Made by a program: the position numbers and the translations under genes. A DNA stretch of 64,000 bases from Prostheceraeus crozeri (lineage: Eukaryota > Platyhelminthes > Polycladida > Euryleptidae). Below are positions 53,850 through 63,040 of the stretch, one piece after another (positions within the stretch are counted from its first letter, which is position 1; every line of letters begins with the position of its first letter). The stretch spans positions 62,001-126,000 of the forward strand of contig CAJQUW010012909.1 of assembly GCA_907163375.1 (NCBI GenBank). Reading direction: 5' to 3'. The notes beneath the pieces are model-generated. The model was not told the origin of the DNA, made no database searches, and was given only the letters and a program-made list of their open reading frames with translations.

Positions 53850-54030
53850 TATTTTCATATGTAATAAAATTTTTAGATGTAATAAGTTTTTAGATGTAAT
53901 TAGTTTTTAGATGTAATAAGTTTTTAGATGTAATAAAATTTTTAGATTTAATAAGTTTTTAGATGTGTTATAAATTTTTTAGATGTTATAAATTTTTTAG
54001 ATGTTATAAAATTTTTAGATGTAATAAAAA
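53850..54030. repeat. TTTTTAGATGTAATAAG tandem array
   Basis: About ten copies of a 16-20-bp unit (TTTTTAGATGTAATAAG, with variants) between the convergent 52475 gene and PolB. Confidence 0.85.
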
Positions 54031-54035
54031 AATTA

Positions 54036-57000
54036 TTATTCCCACGTGTCATCATCATCACTTAAATTACTCTCACAGACGATTGTTTGAAATATTTCAG
54101 CTTGAATATCTTCTCCGTTATAAGGTAACATAATTTCATTTTCATCAGGTGCTTGACGTTTAAGAATATTTATTTGACCAGAAAATTTTTTTTCTTCAGT
54201 ATTATTATTTTTATCAGGAATACTAATTCCAGTTTCTAAAGATCTTTTCCATGGTTTATTAACTGTAGTCGATAATGTTTTCCCCGAATATAATTCTAGA
54301 AAATCTTCTACTTTTACTTTATCTTGTGAATATCCTTTGAATGTTTTCTTTTCACTAAGTCTCCCTTGTTCATCTACAGTAATACAGTATTTTACTTTAG
54401 GTGCAATAAACATTGCAAAAATAATTCCACTATTTCCATAATCATTTTTTCCTTGACACAATTCTCCTCCAACATATCCAGCAGCGTCTAATTTATTAAA
54501 GAGCTCATTGGAAATATATATTGAATCAGTATCTGTATAATGAATGTATTTTTCTTTGAAACCATTAATTTCTAAAATAAAGTTATTCATGATTCTTCTA
54601 GAGTGAGAAAGAATGAAAGAACCTAAGTGTGATGGCATGAATGACGTCTTCCCATCTTTTACAATATTAGTTTTGAGAAATTCATCATCTTCCATTTCTA
54701 CTTTCGCTAAATATTGTTCATCATTTAATTTTTCATAATCTTTTACTTCTTGAGTGAAATTTTTTCTCAATGTATTCTCATTCCATAAATGATATTTAGT
54801 GGTTATATCTTTTTGCACAGTTTTGCCATATAGTGAATTAATCAATAATTTAATTAAATCATCACCTACAGTATTTCCTTCTGTTTTATATCCTTTTCTC
54901 AAATTAAAAAGTTTTTCAATATAATTTCGAAATGGTGAAACTTGATAATTTTTTTCATAAATTATACCATCAGTAATATGTAAGATTTTTCCCCCACATC
55001 TAACAATTTCTTGTATGTCTACAGAAGTTAATACATCATAACATATACCATTTCTAAACCTGATTACTTTTACATGAGAATTATTATTTTGATTTTTAAC
55101 TTTATCTTTAATAGGAACTGGTTGGAAAAACATATGATTCGGATATTGAAACACAACAGAGAATATTCCAGTTTTAGGTCTAAATGTTTGTGTATTAAAT
55201 TTATATACTATTTCCCGCTCTTCTTCTTGACGAAATTTTCTAGCTGATTCAGCTTTAGGGTATTCTGAATTTTCATCATACATAGCTGATGGATATAAAG
55301 ATGTTGCATCAAAAGCCATTAGAAATTCATTTTTTTGTTCAAGTAGTTGATTTGAAATTTTCTTACAAATTTCAGTTTTATCTCCTAAATCTCGATACTG
55401 TTTCATTAAATCTATTAAATTATTTCCAGGGGACGAAGCCCCACCAGCGTAGCGACCAAGGGACAAAGTCCCCCCAGCGCAGCGACCAGGTAAATACTGT
55501 TTTAATATTGGTAACAAGATGCTACAAAATGGCGATATGTATTTTCTTATATTTGCTGAAACTCTTCCACCTTTAACAGATTTTCTAATATAATTTCTAG
55601 CCCATAAATCTATATGAGAATGAATATTTATATTGTCATTTTGTACGCTTTTCATCCAACCGTTAAATGTTAAAGCAGAGGATGTCAAATTAGTAGTTAT
55701 ATCTTCACCAACTAAATCTTGCATAACATTATTATATTTGTAGATACAAAAAGCTAAAGAAAGAATATCGTTAACTAAATATGGTCTCCATTCAATTTCT
55801 TTTTCTTTATAATTTTCATGTGTTATGTCTCCAATTTCATAATTTAATTTACACACATTCGTAGGAATTTTAAAATTCTCACACCATTTAGAAAGACTTG
55901 TTTTTACATGTTGATAACTACATTTCATTATAATAGTTTGAAGTGCTAATTTACCTGACGGTGAATCTTTTTTCATATTGTTTTTAAATCTAAGAGATTT
56001 TTGAATATATCTACTAACACATTCAGTTGTATAAGGATTTTGTAATGAAGCAGTCAATATTCCTCTTGAAGTTTTAAGAGGCGGTTTAGATAATTTAAAA
56101 TTAGCTTTTATCGGAAAATAGGAATCAAAACCTGATGAATTGTGAGCTATTAAAGTTACTCTCGAATAATTAAATTTTCCAAGAGTTTTAAAAAATTGAT
56201 GGATCGGACATACATCCTCTGGGTTTCCCCCGATCGTACATTCATCATCCACAGTTCTCGTAAATATTTTCACACAATTTTGAAGTTTATTGAATTCTAA
56301 TTCAGTTAAATTATTATACTCATCAATCTGTTTTTTAAGTTTTTTAATTTCATCTTCATCTTTTGATCGTTTAATTTTAATCATATCACTTAACAAACGT
56401 GTTTCTAATTCTTTCAATCTTTGTTTCGGTAAACAACATATAAATTTATTAAAATTAATAGCTCCTACAGCATAAGGAATAGGATGATCTGTTGAACAGT
56501 TAGGATCGGGAAAAGTTTCGAGATCCCAAATATATGTTGAACCATAGTCAATTTTTTTCTTTGTTATGATTTTATATGGACGCGTTGTTAGATTTTCATC
56601 AGTAACTGTTTTATATATGGGTTTGAAATTATTTTCAATTTCTCTAATAGCTTTTAATTTATGAAATTTATCAATTAAACAATAGTGACCAATTGTTGAA
56701 CCTGCGTGAAAATAATTGTAATAAACATAATTATGAAACGTTTCAATTCCTCTAGGATTTAAATGACGATTGGCAGGACTATAATATTGAACACATTCTC
56801 CAAAATATTTATTGAATTGAGAAAATTTGCAGTTTGACATTACTCCTGTTCTAGATGTGGCTTTCTCTTTATATAAAAAATTATTAAACATTTCTTTCAT
56901 AATTTCTCCTTGTTCTTCATTAAAACCTCGTAAAACATTATAACATTTAATAAAACAAAAATCTTCAGAAGGAATATAACAATATTCACCGAAATATTCT

Positions 57001-57572
57001 TTGATTCTATATTTCATATTAATCCCTGCCCCTCTATGCGATCTTTGTACTAACTTCATTCCAAAATCTTCATATTTAATATTACCTGTAAAAATCCATT
57101 CGTTAGCATCGGATTTCTCATCCAGATTCGAAAACCATGTTTCAAATGATTTTTTATTATAGAAGGTTACGTAAAAATTTTGAATTATATTTTTCTGATC
57201 TTTAATAACTTTTCCAAGTAAATTAATAATTTTACCATTTGCTAAAAGTTTCCGCATATCATTTACTACATTAATAAAAGATACATTTTCATATTTAATT
57301 TCATTTGGATTAAATAAATTACATAAATCATCACCAAGCTCATCCTTAATTCTATCATCAAAAAAGATATCAGTAATAGGAGTTTCTAATATTTCTTTTG
57401 TTCCACGTTTCTGTTTTTTAGTATTACGTCTAATACTACGCCTAGTACGTTTCTGTTTTTTAATACGTTTTCTACGTTTACTATGTTTAATTTGCGCATC
57501 AAACTCAGCAGTTTGTTTCTTGATTAATTCATCAATCCTAGACGTTTGTCCGAGAGACATTTCACGATTCAT
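54036..57572 (-). CDS. Protein-primed family-B DNA polymerase (about 1,178 aa)
   Basis: Exonuclease motifs IWDLETFPDP, IAHNSSGFDSYF and YLVNDILSLAF lie in the middle third. Polymerase motifs FLMAFDATSLYPSAM, LLINSLYGKTVQ and IHYTDTDSIYI follow, in the order of protein-primed PolB enzymes that copy linear genomes from a terminal protein. The first 90 residues are very basic (RKRIKKQKRTRR). An extra Gly-rich stretch near the palm (LPGRCAGGTLSLGRYAGG) is encoded by a duplicated GC-rich hairpin at 55429-55489, in frame. The ATG at 57572 is chosen over an upstream one. Open and apparently whole. Confidence 0.9.
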   Translation of the reverse strand: MNREMSLGQTSRIDELIKKQTAEFDAQIKHSKRRKRIKKQKRTRRSIRRNTKKQKRGTKEILETPITDIFFDDRIKDELGDDLCNLFNPNEIKYENVSFINVVNDMRKLLANGKIINLLGKVIKDQKNIIQNFYVTFYNKKSFETWFSNLDEKSDANEWIFTGNIKYEDFGMKLVQRSHRGAGINMKYRIKEYFGEYCYIPSEDFCFIKCYNVLRGFNEEQGEIMKEMFNNFLYKEKATSRTGVMSNCKFSQFNKYFGECVQYYSPANRHLNPRGIETFHNYVYYNYFHAGSTIGHYCLIDKFHKLKAIREIENNFKPIYKTVTDENLTTRPYKIITKKKIDYGSTYIWDLETFPDPNCSTDHPIPYAVGAINFNKFICCLPKQRLKELETRLLSDMIKIKRSKDEDEIKKLKKQIDEYNNLTELEFNKLQNCVKIFTRTVDDECTIGGNPEDVCPIHQFFKTLGKFNYSRVTLIAHNSSGFDSYFPIKANFKLSKPPLKTSRGILTASLQNPYTTECVSRYIQKSLRFKNNMKKDSPSGKLALQTIIMKCSYQHVKTSLSKWCENFKIPTNVCKLNYEIGDITHENYKEKEIEWRPYLVNDILSLAFCIYKYNNVMQDLVGEDITTNLTSSALTFNGWMKSVQNDNINIHSHIDLWARNYIRKSVKGGRVSANIRKYISPFCSILLPILKQYLPGRCAGGTLSLGRYAGGASSPGNNLIDLMKQYRDLGDKTEICKKISNQLLEQKNEFLMAFDATSLYPSAMYDENSEYPKAESARKFRQEEEREIVYKFNTQTFRPKTGIFSVVFQYPNHMFFQPVPIKDKVKNQNNNSHVKVIRFRNGICYDVLTSVDIQEIVRCGGKILHITDGIIYEKNYQVSPFRNYIEKLFNLRKGYKTEGNTVGDDLIKLLINSLYGKTVQKDITTKYHLWNENTLRKNFTQEVKDYEKLNDEQYLAKVEMEDDEFLKTNIVKDGKTSFMPSHLGSFILSHSRRIMNNFILEINGFKEKYIHYTDTDSIYISNELFNKLDAAGYVGGELCQGKNDYGNSGIIFAMFIAPKVKYCITVDEQGRLSEKKTFKGYSQDKVKVEDFLELYSGKTLSTTVNKPWKRSLETGISIPDKNNNTEEKKFSGQINILKRQAPDENEIMLPYNGEDIQAEIFQTIVCESNLSDDDDTWE

Positions 57573-57702
57573 ATTTTTTAAAAGAAAAAATGAATTTTTA
57601 CATAGAACCTCGGTTCCGTTTTTACATATACACATGAATATGTAATTGATGTAATGTTTCTAATTCATGTGCTGTTAAATGTTCTTTCTTAACCAACCAC
57701 CA

Positions 57703-57927
57703 TCAATTATTATACGCCAAAAATACTCGGAAACTTCTTAAACAAAGTGGAAAGTCTTTTGTTTTAACACACGGTTTAATACCATGTTTTGTTTTATAAT
57801 CTGTAACGAGCGCTACGTATTTATGATGATAATAAAATCTAACTTCTTTCTTCGAATTTACAGGATTTGTAGGATGGCGATAATCTTTTAAAACTGGTAC
57901 ATGCTCTATCTTATAATCATTCAACAT
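57703..57927 (-). CDS. Small basic protein (74 aa, unknown)
   Basis: Starts MLNDYKIEHVPVLKDYRHP and has a strand-like centre (VRFYYHHKYVALVTDY) and a C-terminus SFRVFLAYNN. No family recognised. It sits between PolB and the ATPase with the standard T-run/A-run start motif, so it is likely real. A small DNA-binding or replication-associated protein is one guess from charge and position. Confidence 0.5.
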   Translation of the reverse strand: MLNDYKIEHVPVLKDYRHPTNPVNSKKEVRFYYHHKYVALVTDYKTKHGIKPCVKTKDFPLCLRSFRVFLAYNN

Positions 57928-57969
57928 ATTTTTTTTTATTTTTATTAACAAAAAATTTATAAGAAAAAA

Positions 57970-58082
57970 TTGTTCGGTCACTCCGTTCGGTCACTCCGTT
58001 CGGTCACTCCGTTCGATCACTCCTCGAAAATATTTTCTATAACTCTTTCACTCCTCGAAAATATTTTCTATAACTCTTTCAT
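57970..58082. repeat. Short tandem repeats at the ATPase 3' end
   Basis: Four copies of the 13-bp CGGTCACTCCGTT followed by a near-exact duplication of a 32-bp block (TCCTCGAAAATATTTTC...). The second block overlaps the last codons of the ATPase gene, so the copied end created the extra downstream sequence. Confidence 0.85.
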
Positions 58083-58815
58083 GAATTTTTTTATCAATAT
58101 TAATTGTGATAAATCCATAATCTTTTGACCAAGCATTGTTACACGATTGTTTAAATTCATCTTTATTTCTTACACATAAATCTCTTAACAAATCACTTAA
58201 GTTTCTTGCATTTATTTCAAATAGTATAAATATATTTGCATTCTTTCTAATAACACTTCCGTCTAATGAATACATACTTTGTGTTAAATAAAATACACTA
58301 CAGTTATTATGTCTACCTCTTGTGAAATAATTTCTCTGAACTGACTGATTTCTATCATTAACACAGTCATCAAAATTTACACAATGTTTCATTGTTTTAT
58401 CTAGTTTACTAGGATCTTGCATATTACCACTATCATCTATTAGTTGTATCTTTATATGGTTATTTTTATTAGATTCTACTAACTGATTATTTTTTGCTGC
58501 TTCTTCACACCACGAACTTATTTCTTCTTCATCTTCAGATTTTTCATATTCTTTGAATAATGAAGCAATTGCTGTTTTTTTAAGATTATTTTCAAATCCA
58601 TATTTTAAAAATTGATAGACGGGTTGTTCTGCCGTTGTTGTATAAATTATAAGATTGTTATAATCTAAAAAATTTGGAGTCGTTAAAATTTTAAATAATA
58701 GATATGTTTTTCCACATCCTGATCTTCCACAAATAACTGACAAAACTTTATTAGATAAATTTGGATGATCATTAAATTTAAGTTTTTTTTTATTTAATGG
58801 AGGTAGTTCACTCAT
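58048..58815 (-). CDS. Packaging ATPase (FtsK/HerA, A32-like; 255 aa)
   Basis: Walker A GRSGCGKT near residue 30, Walker B-type NFDDCVND near 150, then a polar sensor (VFYLTQSMY) and an arginine-containing segment (NARNLSDLLRDL). The length and order match Polinton packaging ATPases, which pump the genome into the capsid. Good ATG with T-run/A-run motif. Low similarity to the B ATPase shows how distant the two elements are. Confidence 0.85.
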   Translation of the reverse strand: MSELPPLNKKKLKFNDHPNLSNKVLSVICGRSGCGKTYLLFKILTTPNFLDYNNLIIYTTTAEQPVYQFLKYGFENNLKKTAIASLFKEYEKSEDEEEISSWCEEAAKNNQLVESNKNNHIKIQLIDDSGNMQDPSKLDKTMKHCVNFDDCVNDRNQSVQRNYFTRGRHNNCSVFYLTQSMYSLDGSVIRKNANIFILFEINARNLSDLLRDLCVRNKDEFKQSCNNAWSKDYGFITINIDKKIHERVIENIFEE

Positions 58816-58887
58816 TTTTTAATAAAAAATTTATTTTTATTTTTTTTATTTTTTGTTTCTAAAGAAGAAGAAAATTAAACTTCTCTA

Positions 58888-58985
58888 GCTTCGCGTGGGA
58901 GTTTATACCTCTCGAACGGGAGTTTATACCTCTCGAACGGGAGTTTATACCTCTCGAACGGGAGTTTATACCTCCCGAACCAAAA
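58888..58985. repeat. 21-bp tandem array ending in the penton gene stop
   Basis: Four to five copies of GGGAGTTTATACCTCTCGAAC; the last variant forms a hairpin CGGGAG...CTCCCG and supplies the final codons of the penton-like gene. Confidence 0.85.
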
Positions 58986-59754
58986 GATCTATCATAATCT
59001 CTTCACCTCCAAAATTTATTTCTTGTCCTTTTTCATCAGTGATTCTAATGTTAATGTTGTTAATAGTTTTTCTTGTAATAGGAAAATATATTAATGTTTG
59101 TGGAAATACATTTAATCTATAACCAATGGGTACAGTAAAAGCTGGAAAACTGAATATTAAATTTGATAATTTACCATTTATATATCCTCCTTCAATAATG
59201 TCACAATGTACAACAATTGAATTTATTTCAGTTATTTTTGGAATCTTCTCACCTAAATGATAACCTTGACTATAGGTTTGTTTATTAAATCCTAATAGCT
59301 TTGACAATGATCTATCATGATTAAAATCAACTTGATGATTTTCGTCTAAAGTAAGAGAAAATTTATTAACTGCCGGTTCAACTGCAAAATGTAATTGTTT
59401 CTTATCTTTAAATGGTATACCTAAATGTCTCTTAATTTCATTTGATATTGATTCAACTTCGTAAGAACCAGGAAGAAAAGTTAATATTTTCCACGTTTTT
59501 CCTTTATCAGTAGAATATCTAAATTGATCATTCACATCTTTGATAACGTTTTGAATAGTGTTAAATGTAGAGAAACTAGTCATTGCAATTTGGTAATTTT
59601 TATTTTGTTCTAAATGTAGAATGGGTTCTAAATTACAAGTGTGTGATGAAGTAGTTGTTATAATTTTTAACGTCGTACTAAATTTTGATGAACCCAAAAT
59701 CTCTGTCAATTTTTCTAAATGATCATTAATTTTGTCTAAATCTGCTGAACACAT
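58966..59754 (-). CDS. Penton-like minor capsid protein (262 aa)
   Basis: Segments LEQNKNYQIAMTSFSTFNTI, WKILTFLPGSYEVESISNEI, LSKLLGFNKQTYSQGYH and VVHCDIIEGGYINGKLSNLI follow the conserved order of the small Polinton penton or minor capsid protein, ending INIRITDEKGQEINFGGEEI. Shorter than the B counterparts (about 260 against about 480). The C-terminal VREV and stop come from the adjacent 21-bp tandem array, so the end has been remodelled. Confidence 0.75.
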   Translation of the reverse strand: MCSADLDKINDHLEKLTEILGSSKFSTTLKIITTTSSHTCNLEPILHLEQNKNYQIAMTSFSTFNTIQNVIKDVNDQFRYSTDKGKTWKILTFLPGSYEVESISNEIKRHLGIPFKDKKQLHFAVEPAVNKFSLTLDENHQVDFNHDRSLSKLLGFNKQTYSQGYHLGEKIPKITEINSIVVHCDIIEGGYINGKLSNLIFSFPAFTVPIGYRLNVFPQTLIYFPITRKTINNINIRITDEKGQEINFGGEEIMIDLLVREV

Positions 59755-59859
59755 TTTTAAACTAAAAAAATTAAATAAATATTATAGATAAAAATCATAG
59801 ATAAAAATCATAGATAAAAATCATAGATAAAAATCATAGATAAAAATCATAGATAAAAA
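59755..59859. repeat. AGATAAAAATCAT tandem array
   Basis: About six copies of ATAGATAAAAATC fill the gap between two genes. Confidence 0.85.
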
Positions 59860-60687
59860 TTAGAAACAACATATTTCAGCTACACTTTTATAATCCTTTT
59901 CATTTAGAATCTTCTTTTCTAACAGTCTTTTCAATATAGCATGAATTTCATTGAAACTAGAATTATGTCCTTCTTTTATTGCAGATATTAAAATATTTAA
60001 TCTATTTAGTAATTCTTGTGGATCATCTGGTAAAAATACAGTTGTTTCAGTTTTCTGTTTTTCAGATAAACCTTTCCCTACTTTAACTCCCGTTGATAAT
60101 AAATTTTCTAATTGTTTATAACGTCTAAGAGATTTTACTGCACCAACTCTGTCTAACATAGCTTTATATTTTATGAGATCTTCTACAGCATAATTATTTA
60201 AATCTGTTCCTCTTAAAAGATCAACAAAATTTCTATCTAAATTAAAAGGAGATTTATCTGGTGAAAAAATTAAACCTCGAAAAGGTTGTGGAAATATTTC
60301 TTTTTGTCCGAGATAAAATCTAGGTATTGTTTTTCCATCTATAAATGAAATAGAATGTTCAAATTGCATAGATTTTGGTAATTTCTTATTAATGTTTGAT
60401 TCTAGTAATCCATAGTCATCTAATATAGTTTTGTGCTCTGGATCTGTTATATCAATTTGTTTATCATTATTTGTAAGTTCTTTTTCAAGAGTTTTAAATG
60501 GTTTCATAGTTTTTTCAAAATCAGTTTTTACTTGTTCGGTTTGCTGCATTTTTTCAAACATGTCAGATTGAATACCAGCTTTTATCATTCTATGTTGAAG
60601 ATGATTTTCTTTCATAATATTTCTTTGTTTTATTAACTCTTCTAATTGTTTTATTCTTTTAAAATTATCAGCTCTAATTTTATCCAT
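59860..60687 (-). CDS. Conserved Polinton protein, unknown (275 aa)
   Basis: Starts MDKIRADNFKRIKQLEELIKQ, a helical charged N-terminus, then IPRFYLGQKEIFPQPFRGL, YAVEDLIKYKAMLDRVGAVKS and a C-terminal FLPDDPQELLNRLNILISAI followed by LLEKKIL. I recall this combination from other animal Polintons but no function is known. It may correspond to the 230-residue protein at 11542 in element B. An ATG 22 codons upstream is possible but adds a hydrophobic leader without the start motif. Confidence 0.55.
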   Translation of the reverse strand: MDKIRADNFKRIKQLEELIKQRNIMKENHLQHRMIKAGIQSDMFEKMQQTEQVKTDFEKTMKPFKTLEKELTNNDKQIDITDPEHKTILDDYGLLESNINKKLPKSMQFEHSISFIDGKTIPRFYLGQKEIFPQPFRGLIFSPDKSPFNLDRNFVDLLRGTDLNNYAVEDLIKYKAMLDRVGAVKSLRRYKQLENLLSTGVKVGKGLSEKQKTETTVFLPDDPQELLNRLNILISAIKEGHNSSFNEIHAILKRLLEKKILNEKDYKSVAEICCF

Positions 60688-60808
60688 TTTTAAAATATAA
60701 TATTTGAATTTTGTGGTAACATTGGAATACAGCAAAAACATTTTACTGAACAAATTATTTTTTTATTGCTTTGTTGTTTGACATCTTTTCGTTTAAAGTT
60801 TTCTCGTA

Positions 60809-61528
60809 TTAAGTTTTGTTTAATAAAGTTTTGTCTAATAAAGTTTTTAGGTCTTCTAAAAAAATTTTATCATTTTCTTCATTAAAAATTTTATCATCAA
60901 TAAAAGTTTTACCATCACTAGAAATTTTACCATCCTTTTTATTTTTATCATTAACTTTTTCTGTCTGTGATTGAAATGATATTTGATTTACTTCATTAGC
61001 TATTTGATCAAATTTTTCAATCTCATCTAACGTAATAACATTATCATCACATACTCTCTGAAAGTAGTAATGTAGTTTATCATAGACTTCTTTAATATGT
61101 AAATGCTTAGTTTTTAATGATTTTCGTTTCTTAGTTATTAAAGATTTATCTAACATTGTAACAAGTGAAGTTGCAAAAACACCCGTACCTGTTAAAGCTG
61201 TAGCAACTACTGGAATTACTAAAACACCAGAAGATATAACAATTGTTAAAGCACCTAAACTTATTGTTAAGAATATGCCAATTCCTTGTGTTACATTCTT
61301 AACTTTAGTCCATCTCTTTCTTAATTTTTTATAATGCTCTAATCTTAATAATAATTGAGATTCCTTATCTTTCATATAGCGTACTCTATCTTTGTGTTTT
61401 TCAATGTTCATTTTTTCAATGTTCATTTTTTCAATGTTAATCTTTTCAATGTCCATTAAAGTAGAACTACGTTCATATGATAACGAAGGATATATTCTTG
61501 CGGTTTCTTCCATTTTTGTTTCTTCCAT
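60809..61528 (-). CDS. Coiled-coil membrane protein (239 aa, unknown)
   Basis: An N-terminal segment with triple tandem INIEKMNIEK-like repeats and a coiled coil is followed by two hydrophobic stretches (IGIFLTISLGALTIVISSGV and VIPVVATALTGTGVFATSLV), then a charged helical tail ending in repeated FxxDKxF units. A similar protein with central Gly/Ala-rich hydrophobic helices is common in Polintons. Fragments of this gene lie at both ends of the element (46663-46729 and 63887-63935). The start overlaps the gene at 61473 by about 56 bases. Confidence 0.6.
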   Translation of the reverse strand: MEETKMEETARIYPSLSYERSSTLMDIEKINIEKMNIEKMNIEKHKDRVRYMKDKESQLLLRLEHYKKLRKRWTKVKNVTQGIGIFLTISLGALTIVISSGVLVIPVVATALTGTGVFATSLVTMLDKSLITKKRKSLKTKHLHIKEVYDKLHYYFQRVCDDNVITLDEIEKFDQIANEVNQISFQSQTEKVNDKNKKDGKISSDGKTFIDDKIFNEENDKIFLEDLKTLLDKTLLNKT

Positions 61529-61703
61529 TTTTAAAGAAATATTTTGAATAAATATTTTGAAAACAATCTTCTGAAATGCTATTTAAATCGAAATACGTAG
61601 TTGTTTGTTTGTCGTATATTTCTAAGAACTCAGTCATGTTATTAACCTGAGGTAATATATCACCTATATTACTCAGTATAACTGTCGGATTTTCATCATT
61701 CAT
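61473..61703 (-). CDS. Small protein sharing the protease N-terminus (76 aa)
   Basis: MNDENPTVILSNIGDILP is followed by MTEFLEIYDKQTTTYFDLN, which resembles the start of the protease at 46783 (NKFFKLYGTQTTTNFDL). It then has a basic Asn/Arg-rich end (KNGRNKNGRN). This may be a paralogue of that N-terminal region without the catalytic part. Overlaps the membrane-protein start. Confidence 0.4.
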   Translation of the reverse strand: MNDENPTVILSNIGDILPQVNNMTEFLEIYDKQTTTYFDLNSISEDCFQNIYSKYFFKNGRNKNGRNRKNISFVII

Positions 61704-61782
61704 TTTAAATGAAATAAATTCCAATAACTGTAATAATGTCTACTTCTTGTACAGGAAAATGAAAACAACGGCAGTGTATTTT

Positions 61783-62960
61783 GCATCAAATATAATAATA
61801 CAACAATCAATCTTATCACACAATTGTACAATGTCAGTCTACTACCATTAGACTGGAGAACAAAAGAAAATTTAATTACATTTCAAAATAATCCAAAATG
61901 CAATACTACTAAGTTCCATGAATCATTCTTAAATATCAAATATAATAATACAACAATCAATCTTATCATACAATTGTACAATGTCAGTCTACTACCATTA
62001 GACTGGAGAACAAAAGAAAATTTAATTACATTTCAAAATAATCCAAAATGCAATACTACTAAGTTCCATGAATCATTCTTAAATATCAAATATAATAATA
62101 CAACAATCAATATTATCATACAATTGTACAATGTCAGTCTACTACCATTAGACTGGAGAACAAAAGAAAATTTAATTACATTTCAAAATAATCCAAAATG
62201 TAATACTACTAAGTTCCATGAATCATTCTTAAATATCAAATATAATAATACAACAATCAATATTATCATACAATTGTACAATGCCAGTCTACTACCATTA
62301 GACTGGAGAACAAAAGAAAATTTAATTACATTTCAAAATAATCCAAAATGTAATACTACTAAGTTCCATGAATCATTCTTAAATATCAAATATAATAATA
62401 CAACAATCAATATTATCATACAATTGTACAATGTCAGTCTACTACCATTAGACTGGAGAACAAAAGAAAATTTAATTACATTTCAAAATAATCCAAAATG
62501 TAATACTACTAAGTTCCATGAATCATTCTTAAATATCAAATATAATAATACAACAATCAATCTTATCATACAATTGTACAATGTCAGTCTACTACCATTA
62601 GACTGGAGAACAAAAGAAAATTTAATTACATTTCAAAATAATCCAAAATGCAATACTACTAAGTTCCATGAATCATTCTTAAATATCAAATATAATAATA
62701 CAACAATCAATATTATCATACAATTGTACAATGTCAGTCTACTACCATTAGACTGGAGAACAAAAGAAAATTTAATTACATTTCAAAATAATCCAAAATG
62801 CAATACTACTAAGTTCCATGAATCATTCTTAAATACCAAAGATTATGTTACATACTGAAATATAGATCTATACAATAGCAGTCTACTACCATTAGACTGG
62901 AGAACAAAAGAAAATTTAATTACATTTCAAAATAATCCAAAATGCGTTACTACTTATAAA
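61783..62960 (+). repeat. 150-bp satellite, seven full copies plus a partial one
   Basis: TCAGTCTACTACCATTAGAC recurs at an exact 150-bp period (for example 61834, 61984, 62134). Because 150 is a multiple of three, one frame stays open for 344 codons at 61824-62858, predicting seven near-identical 50-residue repeats with NVS and NTT sequons. That frame has no ATG (it starts TTG), so I call it a satellite and not a gene. Copies differ by only a few bases. Confidence 0.9.
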
Positions 62961-63040
62961 GAAGTCTTCATAAATATGTATACATCAAATATGTATGTAC
63001 ATTGCACATATCTTAAAAAGTGAAACAACACAGTTAATGT

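Noticed and set aside
61824-62858. A 344-residue repeat protein gene
   Set aside because: The frame has no ATG and exists because the satellite unit is 150 bp without stops; described as a repeat instead.
61783-62960. CRISPR-like array
   Set aside because: Units are contiguous with no unique spacers, and the setting is an animal genome.
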